From: JAKOUY01 sp037045185
GTDB taxonomy: Bacteria > Actinomycetota > Acidimicrobiia > Acidimicrobiales > Ilumatobacteraceae
Length of the DNA stretch: 64,000 bases
Direction: 5' to 3'
Assembly: GCA_037045185.1 (NCBI GenBank)
Contig: JBAOHQ010000001.1
Span: 62,001 to 126,000 of the forward strand
Positions 1 through 8,960 of this stretch are shown one piece after another. Made by a program: the position numbers and the translations under genes. The notes below the pieces were generated by a model. It searched no databases, was not told the DNA's origin, and saw only the letters and a list, made by a program, of their open reading frames with translations. How positions within the stretch are numbered: the stretch's first letter is position 1; each line of letters begins with the position of its first letter.

Positions 1-165
1 GGCGGCCGCCAGGGCGTAGATCTGCTGCAGCGTGCCCTCCACGTCGGCGGTCTTGGTGATCGTCATCGACTGCACCGTGATGGGCGCCCCGCCTCCCACC
101 GCGACGGCGCCGACGTGCAACTGGCGGGTTCGCCTGCGCTCGAAGCGCGAGTCGACACCCTGCAT
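1..165 (-). CDS. ispG: 4-hydroxy-3-methylbut-2-enyl diphosphate synthase IspG (5' part only)
   Basis: The first 55 codons of IspG (GcpE), the [4Fe-4S] enzyme that makes HMBPP in the non-mevalonate isoprenoid pathway; the gene runs off the left edge of the window. The visible N-terminus has the family signature GGGAPITVQSMT followed by the TADVEGTLQQI stretch that starts the TIM barrel. The cysteine cluster lies outside the window. The ATG at 165 overlaps the TGA of the upstream protease gene (TGATG), so translation is probably coupled. The order dxr-rip-ispG is conserved in actinobacteria and places two pathway enzymes, IspC and IspG, around the protease. Confidence 0.9.
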   Translation of the reverse strand, partial: MQGVDSRFERRRTRQLHVGAVAVGGGAPITVQSMTITKTADVEGTLQQIYALAAA

Positions 166-1416
166 CACTTCACCGGCCGGGCGATGTCGAGGTACAGCGA
201 CGACAGGAAGATGAACGCCAGGAACCCGATGGTGGCCATGGACAGCGGGATCAGCTTGCGGAACGTCGGCGTGGTAGGGCTTGCCCCGCCGGGAGCGCAC
301 CCGCTCGTAGATGGCCATCGCCGCGTGGCCACCGTCGAAGGGCAGCAGCGGCACCAGGTTGAACAACCCGATGAACACGTTGAACCCGGCCAGCAGGAGC
401 AGCATCCCGCCAAAGCCGAGATCGGTCCCCACCGCCGAACTGAACCGGGTGGCGCCCACCACCGTGGAGGGCTGGGTGCTGGGATCGGCGTCGCTGTTGG
501 TGAGGTGATCGATGATGTTCATCGGGTTGGCCACCTTGACGACGCCACCCACCGACTGCCACATGATCGAGCCGAGATCGCTGACGCTGTGCGACGCCGC
601 CGCGGCCACCGACTCCTGGTTCCAACGCAGGTCGGTTCCGCTGCTGACCCCGAGGAACCCGACACCTGCCACCGTGGGGTTCTCCGCCAGCGTGATGGCG
701 AGGGCTCGTGTGGACCCGTCGGGGCGCGCCACGGTGAGCGCCAGGCGATCGCCCGGGGCGTGGCCGCGGATGACGTCGATGAACTGCTCACCGCTGGTGG
801 GACGGACGCCGTCGACCGACACCACCACGTCGTCGGGCAGCACGCCCTGGCGCGCCGCCGGGCCGTCGGCCACCACCGAGGCGATGCGGACCTGATCGGT
901 GGACACCCGCCGGCCGTTCACCGAATACACCCCGAACAGCAGCAGCACGGCCAGGATCATGTGCATGATCGAGCCGGCGGTGATCACCAGCAGGCGCCGC
1001 GGGAAGGTCTGGTTGCGGTAGGCCCGCGGCTCGTCGGCGGGGTCGACCTCGTCGAGGTTGTTCATCCCGATGATCCGCACGAAGGCGCCGAGCGGGTAGG
1101 CACGCACGCCGTACTCGGTTTCACCACGGCGAAAGCTCCACAGCTTCGGGCCCATGAACAAGAAGAACTGGGTGGCCTTCATCCCCGTCCACTTGGCGGT
1201 GGCGAAGTGGCCGAGCTCGTGCAGGAAGACCGACACCAGCAGGCCGATGACGAACACGAACATCCAGATGTTGGTGACTGCCAACCAGACGAGGAGGGCA
1301 ACGATGACCCCGATGCCGGCCAGCGCCCTGGTCCCGCCCACGGGTCCGCCGGAGTCGGGGCGTTCCGTGCCCCCGGCCAGCACCTCGTTGCGCAGCTTGA
1401 CGTATGTATCGGTCAC
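165..1416 (-). CDS. rip: RIP-type site-2 (M50) membrane metalloprotease, one frameshift
   Basis: Intramembrane zinc protease that in relatives cleaves membrane-bound anti-sigma factors. About 416 residues once one extra base is allowed for. Seen: N-terminal membrane segment, zinc motif HELGHF near residue 66, a central PDZ domain (about 165-250), the second ligand motif NLVPLLPFDGGH near 350-362, and a final hydrophobic helix ending in DIARPVK. Near 258-266 the frame slips by one base, so the last 32 residues lie in another frame; the residues on both sides match the family, which suggests a sequence error. The GTG start at 1416 overlaps the dxr stop (GTGA). The stop overlaps the ispG start. 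Confidence 0.9.
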
Positions 1417-2591
1417 GCGGACACCCTTCCGGATCGCCGGTTCCCTGACCGGCGATCGATGATCGATCTTGCCACCCGCCGCGCCGCGGCATCGTTCGCC
1501 ACGACATCCTCCACCGAGTCCAGTGCCACCGGCTCGAAGGCGTCGAGCGCGTCGGCACAGGTGTGGGCGATGTCCGGCCAGCGCAGCTCCCCGTCGAGAA
1601 ACGCCTGCACCGCCACCTCGTTGGCCGCGCTGAGCCAGGCGGGCGCGGCGCCACCCGCACGGCCGGCGGCGTACGCCAGGCCGAGGCAGCGGAACGTCGC
1701 CCGGTCCGGGGCGGAGAAGTCGAGGTGGCTCAACGACGCCCAGTCGATCCGCCCGTAGGCCACCCCCAGGCGGTGCGGGTAGTCGAGGGCGTAGCCGATG
1801 GGCAGACGCATATCCGGCATGCTCAGCTGGGCGATGGTGGAGCCGTCGGTGAACTCCGCCATCGAATGCACCACGGACTGCGGGTGGACGACGACGTCGA
1901 TGTCGTCGTAGCCGACGCCGAACAGCTCGTGGGCTTCGATCACCTCCAGGCCCTTGTTCATCAGCGTGCTGGAGTCGACGGTGATCTTCGGGCCCATGCT
2001 CCAGGTGGGGTGGGCCAGGGCCTGATCCACGGTCACATCGGCCAGGTCGGCGGCCGTGCGCCCGCGGAACGGCCCGCCGCTGGCGGTCAGCACCAGCCGG
2101 GCAACTTCACGGCCGGTGTCCAGTGACGAGCGCAGGCACTGGTGCAGGGCGCAGTGCTCGCTGTCCACGGGCACCAGTTCGGCGCCTGGCGTGGAGCGCA
2201 GCGGCTGCACCACCGGCCCGGCAGCGATCAGGCTCTCCTTGTTGGCCAGTCCCAGCCGCCGCCCGGCGGCCAGTGTGGCCACCGTGACCGGCAGGCCGGC
2301 GAACCCGACGACGGCGTTGATGGTCACGTCGGCTGTGGCGACGGCATCGACGATCGACGCCACCACCTCGACGCCCGGAAGCGCCCCGGCGACACGCCGT
2401 CGGGCGTCAGCGTCGGCCACCGCCACCACCTGCGGGTGGAACTCGCCGGCCTGGGCGATCACCGCGTCGGCGGCGCTGCCCACCGACAGGGCGACCACCT
2501 CGAACTGGTCGGGGCAGGCACGGATGACGTCGAGCGTCTGCGTTCCGATGGAGCCGGACGAGCCGGCGATGGCGACACGCGTGGACGACAT
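1413..2591 (-). CDS. dxr: 1-deoxy-D-xylulose 5-phosphate reductoisomerase
   Basis: NADPH-dependent enzyme turning DXP into MEP, the committed step of the non-mevalonate isoprenoid pathway, in the cytosol. At 392 residues it is normal size. The N-terminal NADPH-binding motif GSSGSIGTQTLDV is at residues 8-20; LANKES and the metal-site motif VDSEH follow, then the NMGPK-like SMGPKITVDSSTLMNKG stretch and the HPQSVVHS motif. I chose the ATG at 2591 because it directly precedes the Rossmann strand; an ATG 13 codons upstream adds only non-conserved residues. It lies 50 bases downstream of cdsA and overlaps the protease gene, so the set is probably one operon. Confidence 0.95.
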   Translation of the reverse strand: MSSTRVAIAGSSGSIGTQTLDVIRACPDQFEVVALSVGSAADAVIAQAGEFHPQVVAVADADARRRVAGALPGVEVVASIVDAVATADVTINAVVGFAGLPVTVATLAAGRRLGLANKESLIAAGPVVQPLRSTPGAELVPVDSEHCALHQCLRSSLDTGREVARLVLTASGGPFRGRTAADLADVTVDQALAHPTWSMGPKITVDSSTLMNKGLEVIEAHELFGVGYDDIDVVVHPQSVVHSMAEFTDGSTIAQLSMPDMRLPIGYALDYPHRLGVAYGRIDWASLSHLDFSAPDRATFRCLGLAYAAGRAGGAAPAWLSAANEVAVQAFLDGELRWPDIAHTCADALDAFEPVALDSVEDVVANDAAARRVARSIIDRRSGNRRSGRVSA

Positions 2592-2641
2592 GGCGCGGGC
2601 CAGTCTGGCAGCGCCGGGGCGGGCTTGCACCCGCCGGGCAC

Positions 2642-3991
2642 TCAGCGGTACAGAACCTGGACGAGGTAGTACACGGTGGGCAGGGCGAACAGGTACCCGT
2701 CGAAGCGGTCGAGCACGCCACCGTGACCGGGCACCAGCGTGCCGAAGTCCTTGATGTCCAGGTTGCGCTTGAACATGCTCTCGGTGAGGTCACCGATCGG
2801 GGCAGCGATGGCGATGGCCACCCCGAGCCACAGCAGCTTGCCGGTCTCGGTCCAGGTGTCCGACCAGTCGAACATGCCAACGGCCAGCATCCCGGCGATG
2901 GTGAGCACGGCCCCACCGAGGAAGCCCTCCACCGTCTTGGCCGGGCTGACCCAGGCACGCAGCGGACGCTTGCCCACGGAGCGACCGACGAAGTAGGCGC
3001 CGATGTCGTTGAGCGCGACACCCACGACGACCAGCATCAACGTGTCCGTGCCCATGCTGCCGACATCGTCGCGCGACCAGCGCAGGATCAGCGCGCCGAA
3101 ACTGCCCAGCACGCCGATCCACACCACCCCGAGCATGGTGATGGCCGTGTTGGGCAACGGGTTGGCGTCGATCCCGGTGGCCAGCAGGAACGTGGCGCAG
3201 GTGGCGACGAAGGCCAGGAAGACCACCAGGGGCAGCGCCGGCTCGCCCGCCCACCAGGCCGCCAGGGGAAGGCCGACGCAGGCCAGGATGCCGGCGATGG
3301 TGGCCGGCTGGTAGCCCTTCTCGGTGACCTTGTCGAAGAACTCGACGGCCGCCAGGCCGAGGACCAGCACCACGATGGCCAGCGCGGCCTCGGGCTTCCA
3401 CATCACGGCGACGATGAACAACGCGGCCAGGCCGAGTCCGACCGCTGCTGCGGTGGGCAGGTCACGGCCACCGGCCGCCGGCGGTGCCGGGCGGCGCGGG
3501 GCCCGCTGGCCGGACACGGGACGGCGGGCGCCGCGGGCTGCTGACTCGCCGGGGCGGCGGCGGCCGCCGGGGGCCGGGCGATGGTCGCCCCCGGTGGGGT
3601 CGGTGCCGATCTGGATCCGGCCGGGCTCACGGCGAACCGGCGCCGAATCGTCGGGGTAGGCGCCCACCGCTGGCACCGAACCCGACGGGTCACGGCTCAC
3701 CGGGATGGCGCCGCTCGGATCGGGGCTGGCCATCGGCTGATCGTCGCCCCAGACGGGGCCCTGGTCGGCAAAGCTGGACCAGACGTCGACGTCCTCGTGC
3801 TCGGCCTGCTGCTTGCTCAGCAGGCGGGGCATCTCGCCGGTGGGCGGCTCCGTCCAGTGCGGGAGCGGGCCGGTGTCACCGTCACCGAACGACAGCTCGC
3901 TGCGCGAGACCTGCCCGGTTGGCTCGTCGCCGAACAGCGGCGGACCGAAGTCCTCCTCCTCCCGTCGCCTGCGCCATCCATCATCAGCCAT
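2642..3991 (-). CDS. cdsA: Phosphatidate cytidylyltransferase with long N-terminal extension
   Basis: Integral membrane enzyme making CDP-diacylglycerol from phosphatidate and CTP, the precursor of anionic phospholipids. The C-terminal 270 residues hold many membrane helices and the textbook signature: S-x-x-K-R, K-D, then PGHGGVLDRFDGY near residues 402-430. The first 170 residues or so are unusual: acidic, then rich in Pro, Gly, Ser and Arg, with no membrane helix, so probably a disordered cytoplasmic tail. Other actinobacterial CdsA proteins carry shorter versions. It lies 18 bases downstream of frr. Confidence 0.93.
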   Translation of the reverse strand: MADDGWRRRREEEDFGPPLFGDEPTGQVSRSELSFGDGDTGPLPHWTEPPTGEMPRLLSKQQAEHEDVDVWSSFADQGPVWGDDQPMASPDPSGAIPVSRDPSGSVPAVGAYPDDSAPVRREPGRIQIGTDPTGGDHRPAPGGRRRPGESAARGARRPVSGQRAPRRPAPPAAGGRDLPTAAAVGLGLAALFIVAVMWKPEAALAIVVLVLGLAAVEFFDKVTEKGYQPATIAGILACVGLPLAAWWAGEPALPLVVFLAFVATCATFLLATGIDANPLPNTAITMLGVVWIGVLGSFGALILRWSRDDVGSMGTDTLMLVVVGVALNDIGAYFVGRSVGKRPLRAWVSPAKTVEGFLGGAVLTIAGMLAVGMFDWSDTWTETGKLLWLGVAIAIAAPIGDLTESMFKRNLDIKDFGTLVPGHGGVLDRFDGYLFALPTVYYLVQVLYR

Positions 3992-4009
3992 TGGAAATCC
4001 CCCTTCGGC

Positions 4010-4567
4010 TCAAACGTCGAGCAGTTCGTGTTCTTTGCGAACAGCGGCCTTGTCGATGTGGTCGACATGCTCGTGAGTGATCTTTTCGAGTTCCTTCTCG
4101 GCGCGTTCCAGCTCATCGGCCGAGATCTCACCGGCCTTCTCGCTGGATTCGAGATGCTTGCGGGCGTCCCGGCGAATGTTGCGGACGGCGATCCGTCCCT
4201 CCTCGGCCATGTGCTTGACGATCTTGACGTATTCCCGGCGACGCTCCTCGGTGAGCGGCGGGAAGTTGAGGCGGATGACGACACCGTCATTGCTGGGAGC
4301 GATACCCAGGTCACTGTCACGGATGGCCCGCTCGATGGCAGCCATCGAGCCACGATCATGGGGTTTGACGACCAGCTGGCGTGGTTCTGGCACCTGGAAC
4401 CCGGCCAGCTGCTGAATGGGGACCGGCGACCCGTAGTAGTCCGCCAGCAGGCGCTCCACGAGGGCGGGCGTGGCCCGTCCGGTGCGCACCGTGGTGAACT
4501 GCGATTGGACGTGATGGAGGGCCTTCTCCATCTTGTCGATCGCCTCGAGCAAGGTCTCTTCGATCAT
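4010..4567 (-). CDS. frr: Ribosome recycling factor
   Basis: RRF splits post-termination 70S ribosomes together with EF-G. It has 185 residues, the standard length, with the typical N-terminal helix, the VRTGRATPALVE motif, the YYGSPVPIQQLA segment and the long C-terminal helix pair. The ATG at 4567 fits the family N-terminus (MIEETLLEAIDKM); more upstream starts would add a tail not found in RRFs. It sits between pyrH and cdsA in the rpsB-tsf-pyrH-frr block found in most bacteria and is probably cotranscribed with it. Confidence 0.95.
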   Translation of the reverse strand: MIEETLLEAIDKMEKALHHVQSQFTTVRTGRATPALVERLLADYYGSPVPIQQLAGFQVPEPRQLVVKPHDRGSMAAIERAIRDSDLGIAPSNDGVVIRLNFPPLTEERRREYVKIVKHMAEEGRIAVRNIRRDARKHLESSEKAGEISADELERAEKELEKITHEHVDHIDKAAVRKEHELLDV

Positions 4568-4625
4568 TTCCTCCAGCGTACCGAGCCCCCTACCCGCAAT
4601 CCGCGCATGGTCACCCCGCAGCGGG

Positions 4626-5351
4626 TCATCCGTGGACGATCGAGCCCACCCGCTCACCACGCAAGATGGCCTGCAGCGCACCGGGGGCGGACATGTCGAA
4701 GACCACGATGGGGATCTGATTGTCCCGGCAGAAGGCGATCGCCGTGGCGTCCATCACCTTGAGGTCCTTGGTCATCACGTCCATGTAGGAGATCTCGTCG
4801 ATCTTGGTGGCCGCCGGGTTGGTGCGCGGATCGGCGTCGTACACCCCGTCGACGCCGGAGTGCGTTCCCTTCAGCAGGGCATCGGCGTCCATCTCGGCGG
4901 CACGCAGCGCGGCAGCGGTGTCGGTGGTGAAGAACGGGTTGCCCGTACCGGCGGCGAAGATGACGACTCGCCCCTTCTCCAGGTGACGCATGGCTCGGCG
5001 GCGGATGTACGGCTCGGCGATGCGCGGCATCTCGATGGCGCTCTGCACCCGGGTGGTCTGCCCGGCGCGTTCCAGCGCGTCCTGCAGGGCGAGGGCGTTC
5101 ATCACCGTGCCGAGCATGCCGATGTGGTCGCTCTGGGTGGCGTCCATCCCGGCCATCGCCCCGGTGCGGCCACGCCAGAAGTTGCCGCCACCCACGACCA
5201 CCACGACGTCGACGCCCATCTCGCGCACGGCGCGGATCTCCATGGCGGTGGCGGCCAGCGTGCCGCCGTCGAGGCCGGACCCCGACGGGCCGGCGAGCGC
5301 CTCACCCGACGGTTTGAAGACGATGCGCTTCCACCGGGGCGAGGCGGCCAT
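4626..5351 (-). CDS. pyrH: UMP kinase
   Basis: Hexameric amino-acid-kinase-fold enzyme that phosphorylates UMP to UDP. It has 241 residues. Visible: an N-terminal KPSGEAL loop (usually KLSGEAL), the glycine-rich VVVGGGNFWRG stretch, the D-x-x-G-M-L-x-T-V-x-N-A-L run, and FAAGTGNPFFTTDTAAALRA, the nucleotide-binding core. Only five bases separate its ATG from the end of tsf, consistent with one transcript. Confidence 0.95.
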   Translation of the reverse strand: MAASPRWKRIVFKPSGEALAGPSGSGLDGGTLAATAMEIRAVREMGVDVVVVVGGGNFWRGRTGAMAGMDATQSDHIGMLGTVMNALALQDALERAGQTTRVQSAIEMPRIAEPYIRRRAMRHLEKGRVVIFAAGTGNPFFTTDTAAALRAAEMDADALLKGTHSGVDGVYDADPRTNPAATKIDEISYMDVMTKDLKVMDATAIAFCRDNQIPIVVFDMSAPGALQAILRGERVGSIVHG

Positions 5352-5356
5352 GTCCG

Positions 5357-6145
5357 TCAGCCGATCTCGACCTGGGCGAACCGGGCGATGCCGGCGCTGC
5401 CGATGAACTGGGTGATGGTCTTCTTGTCGTCCTTGGCGTAGGGCTGCTCCAGCAGGGCGACGTCCTTGAAGTAGCCGTTCAGCCGCCCCTCGATGATCTT
5501 GGGAAGGGCTGCCTCCGGCTTGCCCTCGTTGCGGCTGATCGTCTCCAGCGTGGCCCGCTCGTGGGCCACCACGTCGGCGGGGACGTCGGCGCGGCTGAGG
5601 TACTTGGGGCGGGCGAAGGCGATGTGCACGGCCACGTCGTGGGCCAATTGGGCATCGGCGGCGCTCATCTCGACCAGCACCGCGTTGACACCGCGGCCAC
5701 CCTGGATGTGCAGGTAGTCACCGATGGTGTTGCCCGCCGCGGCCTCGATGCGCACGACGTCGCCGAGCTCGATCTTTTCCTTGAGCGTGATCTTCAGGTC
5801 GTCCAGGATCGTGGCCCGCTCGGCGACGGCATCCACGCCCTTGGCGGCCACCAACGCGGCCAGGGCCTGGGCCTCGTCCTTGAACTGGTCGCTGCCGGCC
5901 ACGAAGTCGGTCTCGCACTTCAGCTTGACGATGGCCCCGACCGTGCCGTCGAGCACCAGCGCCACGACACCCTGGGTGTTCTCCCGGTCGTCACGCTTGG
6001 CGCTGGCGGCCAGGCCCTTCTCGCGCAGCCACTGCTTGGCTGCTTCCATGTCGCCGTCGTTGGCCTCGAGGGCCTTCTTGGCGTCCATCATGCCCGCGCC
6101 CGTGGCCTGGCGCAGCGCCTGTACGTCTTTTGCGGTGAATGCCAT
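5357..6145 (-). CDS. tsf: Elongation factor Ts
   Basis: Nucleotide exchange factor for EF-Tu. The N-terminal UBA-like domain carries the signatures LRQATGAGMMDAKKAL and WLREKGLAASAKR, followed by the core domain with CETDFVAGSDQFK. It has 262 residues. The ATG at 6145 sits directly before the conserved FTAKDVQALR; an upstream ATG at 6193 would add 16 residues with no match. It lies 17 bases downstream of rpsB and five bases upstream of pyrH, the classic operon order. Confidence 0.95.
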   Translation of the reverse strand: MAFTAKDVQALRQATGAGMMDAKKALEANDGDMEAAKQWLREKGLAASAKRDDRENTQGVVALVLDGTVGAIVKLKCETDFVAGSDQFKDEAQALAALVAAKGVDAVAERATILDDLKITLKEKIELGDVVRIEAAAGNTIGDYLHIQGGRGVNAVLVEMSAADAQLAHDVAVHIAFARPKYLSRADVPADVVAHERATLETISRNEGKPEAALPKIIEGRLNGYFKDVALLEQPYAKDDKKTITQFIGSAGIARFAQVEIG

Positions 6146-6162
6146 GGTGATCGTGTCTCTGT

Positions 6163-7371
6163 TCAGCTCTCGGGGGTCTGCTTGCGGTCCCACCGGGTGA
6201 AGCCGGCGGCGGTGGCGTTGTCTTCGGTGTCGAACCAGAACTCGGCCTTGGTGCGGCCGTAGTACGGGGACTCGGTGGTGTGGAACAACCCGGAGTCGGC
6301 GTTGCCCTTGATGGTGTGGCCCTCGGGCGCCTCGGTGCCCGTGGCCCTCACGGCCCCGGCGTACGGTGCGGCGTCGGCCGCCGAATCGGCGCCGGCATCG
6401 GCGGCGGTCCCGGCTTCGGCCGCGCCGCCCAGATCGGCCAGCGGCTGGACGTCGGCAGCGGGGGCCTCCTCAGCGGCGGCCTCGACGGAAGCCGAGTCAG
6501 TGGCGGCGGCAGCCTCGTCGGCAGCCTCGGCCTCGGCGCGTTCGGCCTTGGCGGCAGCCACCTTGGCGTCACGGGCGGCCTGGGCCGCGGCGGCCTGGCG
6601 GCGTGCGTCGGCCTGGGCCGCGGCGAACGCTGCCTCGTCCTCGGCGCTGCGCTTGGGGGCCGCTTCGACCTGCGGGTTGCGCTTGTTGGAGATGTACCGG
6701 CCCTCGGCCACGGCCTCGGCGATGACCCGGGACATCAAGGCGTTGGCCCGGATGGCGTCGTCGTTGCCCGGGATCGGGTATTGCACGACGTCGGGGTCGA
6801 CGTTGGTGTCCACGACGGCGATCACCGGGATCTTCAGCTTGTTGGCCTCGGTGACGGCGATGTGCTCCTTCTTGGTGTCCAGGATGAACACGGCATCGGG
6901 ACGCTTGCTCATCCCGCGGATGCCGCCCAGGTTCTTCTGCAGCTTCTCCAGCTCACGGCCGAGCAGGAGGGCTTCCTTCTTCGGCATGGCCTCGAACTCC
7001 CCGGAGGCCTTCATCCGCTCGTACTCCTGCATCTTGCCGACGCGCTTGGCGATGGTCTCGAAGTTGGTGAGCATCCCGCCCAACCAGCGCTCGTTGACGT
7101 AGTGCATCCCGCACTGCTGGGCGTAGCTGCGGACCGGATCCTGGGCCTGCTTCTTGGTGCCGATGAACAGCACGGTGCCGCCCTTGGCGGACAGGTCACG
7201 GACGAAGTTGTAGGCCGCTTCGACACGGCTCAGCGTCTGCTCCAGGTCGATGATGTAGATCCCGTTGCGCTCACCGAAGATGAACCGCTTCATCTTCGGG
7301 TTCCACCGGCGGGTCTGATGACCGAAATGGACGCCAGCCTCAAGCATCTGGCGCATGGTGACAACTGCCAT
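6163..7371 (-). CDS. rpsB: 30S ribosomal protein S2 with long C-terminal extension
   Basis: The small-subunit protein S2, normally 230-260 residues, here 402. Residues 1-230 are the complete S2 core (GVHFGHQTRRWNPKM, the RWLGGMLTNF motif, VIAVVDTN). From about 231 to 345 there is an Ala/Glu-rich low-complexity, helix-prone linker with many RRQAAAAQAAR-like turns, then a Pro/Asp/Ala stretch. The last 50 residues form a compact conserved-looking module with IKGNADSGLFH, a YYGRT turn and DTEDNATAAGF. This resembles the small C-terminal domain that several actinobacterial proteins share, described as a sunset domain. The ATG at 7371 fits the family N-terminus. Confidence 0.93.
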   Translation of the reverse strand: MAVVTMRQMLEAGVHFGHQTRRWNPKMKRFIFGERNGIYIIDLEQTLSRVEAAYNFVRDLSAKGGTVLFIGTKKQAQDPVRSYAQQCGMHYVNERWLGGMLTNFETIAKRVGKMQEYERMKASGEFEAMPKKEALLLGRELEKLQKNLGGIRGMSKRPDAVFILDTKKEHIAVTEANKLKIPVIAVVDTNVDPDVVQYPIPGNDDAIRANALMSRVIAEAVAEGRYISNKRNPQVEAAPKRSAEDEAAFAAAQADARRQAAAAQAARDAKVAAAKAERAEAEAADEAAAATDSASVEAAAEEAPAADVQPLADLGGAAEAGTAADAGADSAADAAPYAGAVRATGTEAPEGHTIKGNADSGLFHTTESPYYGRTKAEFWFDTEDNATAAGFTRWDRKQTPES

Positions 7372-7513
7372 GGTGTGCTCCTCTCCTGCGGTTGCGGGGT
7401 ACCGAGCCCGAGCGCCGAGGCGACCGCAGGGTGAGCCGGTACGTGATGTGTCGAGGTGCCGCACCGAGGTACGGCGCGGAGCGATCCTACCTGGCCGGTC
7501 CCGCGCCAGCTAC

Positions 7514-7987
7514 CTACGGCGGGTCTGCGCACTGCAGGCGTGGCGCGCCGGCGGGCCGGGGCGCAGCGCCGTCGGAGGGGACCAGGCGCAGCGGCCACCG
7601 TGGTGTCCCGACGAACCGGGCGGGGTCCACGTATTGGCCGCCGATCCGCACGGTCAGCAGCAGCGGATCGCCGGTCACCCCGACGACCTGCCCGGCGCCG
7701 ACCGAGCTCCCGGCGCCAACGGACCGGGCCGCCAGGTAGCCGTAGGTGATCTGCCACCCGGCCGGGGTGGTCACCGTGACGTACGACCGGCCGGCCACGG
7801 CGCCGGCGAAGGTGACGGTCCCGGCGGCGACGGCGCGCACCTCCGTGCCCGCAGCAGTGGCGAACTCCAGGCCGCGGTGCCCGGGGCACCACGTGCAGGC
7901 CGGCGCCTCGAACCGACGCGACACGGGGGCATCGACCGGCGGGGCCCAGCACGTCGCCACGATCGCCACGACGACCGGGGAGATCAT
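7514..7987 (-). CDS. M23-family (LytM-like) peptidoglycan protein, probably inactive
   Basis: A 157-residue protein with an N-terminal hydrophobic segment (signal peptide or anchor) and one LytM-type beta-barrel domain. The first metal motif H-x-G-x-D is HRGLE, with Glu for Asp. The second motif, usually HLHF or similar, is LLLTV, so no histidines remain there. The fold-defining sequence GTEVRAVAAGTVTFAG and the G-Q-V-V-G turn are kept. A similar gene sits next to rpsB in mycobacteria. The domain probably binds peptidoglycan or regulates an amidase, as in EnvC/NlpD-type degenerate LytM proteins; this role is inferred. Confidence 0.75.
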   Translation of the reverse strand: MISPVVVAIVATCWAPPVDAPVSRRFEAPACTWCPGHRGLEFATAAGTEVRAVAAGTVTFAGAVAGRSYVTVTTPAGWQITYGYLAARSVGAGSSVGAGQVVGVTGDPLLLTVRIGGQYVDPARFVGTPRWPLRLVPSDGAAPRPAGAPRLQCADPP

Positions 7988-8032
7988 GACCTGCCGCCGC
8001 GGGAGGCGCCGGCGCGGTGCGCCGGGCGGGGG

Positions 8033-8929
8033 CTAGGCCCGGGGGTGGGTGTGCTCGTACACCAGCCGCAGGCGTTCCTTGCTGACGTGCGTGTATCGCT
8101 GCGTGGTGGCCACGTCGGCGTGGCCGAGCAGCTCCTGGACGGAACGCAGGTCTGCGCCGCCGTCCAGCAGATGGGTGGCGAAGCTGTGCCGCAGCGCGTG
8201 CGGATGGGTGGGCCGTGCCGCCCGCCGATCGAGGATCCGGCGCACGTCGCGCGGGGACAGCCGGTTGCCGCGCTCGTTGGCGAACATCGCCGCCCCGGCG
8301 GGCTCGCCCACCGCCTCGTGGCGCACGGCCAGCCAGGCGCCGATGGCGTCGGCGGCCGGTTGGCTGAGCGGGACCCGCCGGGACTTCGAACCCTTACCCC
8401 ACACGACCACCGCCCCGGCCGCCAGGTCCACCGAGTCGACATCCAGGCCGCACAGCTCGGCCACCCGCAGCCCGCTGCCGTACAGGGTTTCGAGCACCGC
8501 GTCGTCCCGCCGGCGGCGCCACTCGGGCTCCTCCGCTGGCGGCGGGGCGTCCAGCAGGATGGCCAGGTCGGCGTCGTCCAGGACGCGCGGCAAGCGGCTC
8601 TCCCCCGCCGGCGAGCGCAACGTCGTCGTCGGGTCGGTCTCGATGACGCCGGCGCGGCGCAGGTAGGCGAAGTAGCGCCGCAGCGAGGACACCTTGCGGG
8701 CGATGGTCCGCTTGGCCACGTGGCGAGTGTGCATCCAGGCCACGTACCGGCGCAGCAGTGACTTGTCGACGTCGGCAGGACCCTCCACGCCCCCACGGCC
8801 CACCCACGCAGCCAGCCCGGCGATGTCACCCACGTAGGCCACCACCGTGTTCGGGGCAGCGCGGGTGAGCGACGTGGCGAACTGGTCCAGCCGCCACGCC
8901 GCAGGGACGTCGAAGGGCTCGTCGGGCAT
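8033..8929 (-). CDS. xerC: Tyrosine recombinase XerC/XerD
   Basis: Site-specific recombinase of the kind that resolves chromosome dimers at dif. It has 298 residues: an N-terminal SAM-like core-binding domain (residues 1-90), then the catalytic domain with the full set of residues: Arg in GSGLRVAEL, Lys in WGKGSKSRRVPL, HALRHSFATH, LLGHADVATTQ and the nucleophile Tyr in QRYTHVS. The ATG at 8929 is 8 bases from a TATGGT promoter-like hexamer. The same place, between the M23 gene and dprA/comM, holds xerC in mycobacteria. An upstream ATG at 8998 is less likely. Confidence 0.93.
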   Translation of the reverse strand: MPDEPFDVPAAWRLDQFATSLTRAAPNTVVAYVGDIAGLAAWVGRGGVEGPADVDKSLLRRYVAWMHTRHVAKRTIARKVSSLRRYFAYLRRAGVIETDPTTTLRSPAGESRLPRVLDDADLAILLDAPPPAEEPEWRRRRDDAVLETLYGSGLRVAELCGLDVDSVDLAAGAVVVWGKGSKSRRVPLSQPAADAIGAWLAVRHEAVGEPAGAAMFANERGNRLSPRDVRRILDRRAARPTHPHALRHSFATHLLDGGADLRSVQELLGHADVATTQRYTHVSKERLRLVYEHTHPRA

Positions 8930-8937
8930 GCCTCCAC

Positions 8938-8943
8938 ACCATA
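8938..8943 (-). promoter_or_regulatory. Putative -10 element (TATGGT) of xerC, leaderless type
   Basis: TATGGT on the minus strand, 8 bases before the chosen xerC ATG. No good -35 box is visible. The short gap suggests transcription starting at or near the start codon, a pattern repeated at many genes here. Confidence 0.35.
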
Positions 8944-8960
8944 GGGATCGCGCCACGCGG

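Noticed and set aside
115..1758. A 547-codon open frame on the plus strand over the protease and dxr genes
   Set aside because: Antisense shadow; its sequence is a low-complexity mix of His, Gly, Arg and Val with no motif, and the minus strand is explained by known genes.
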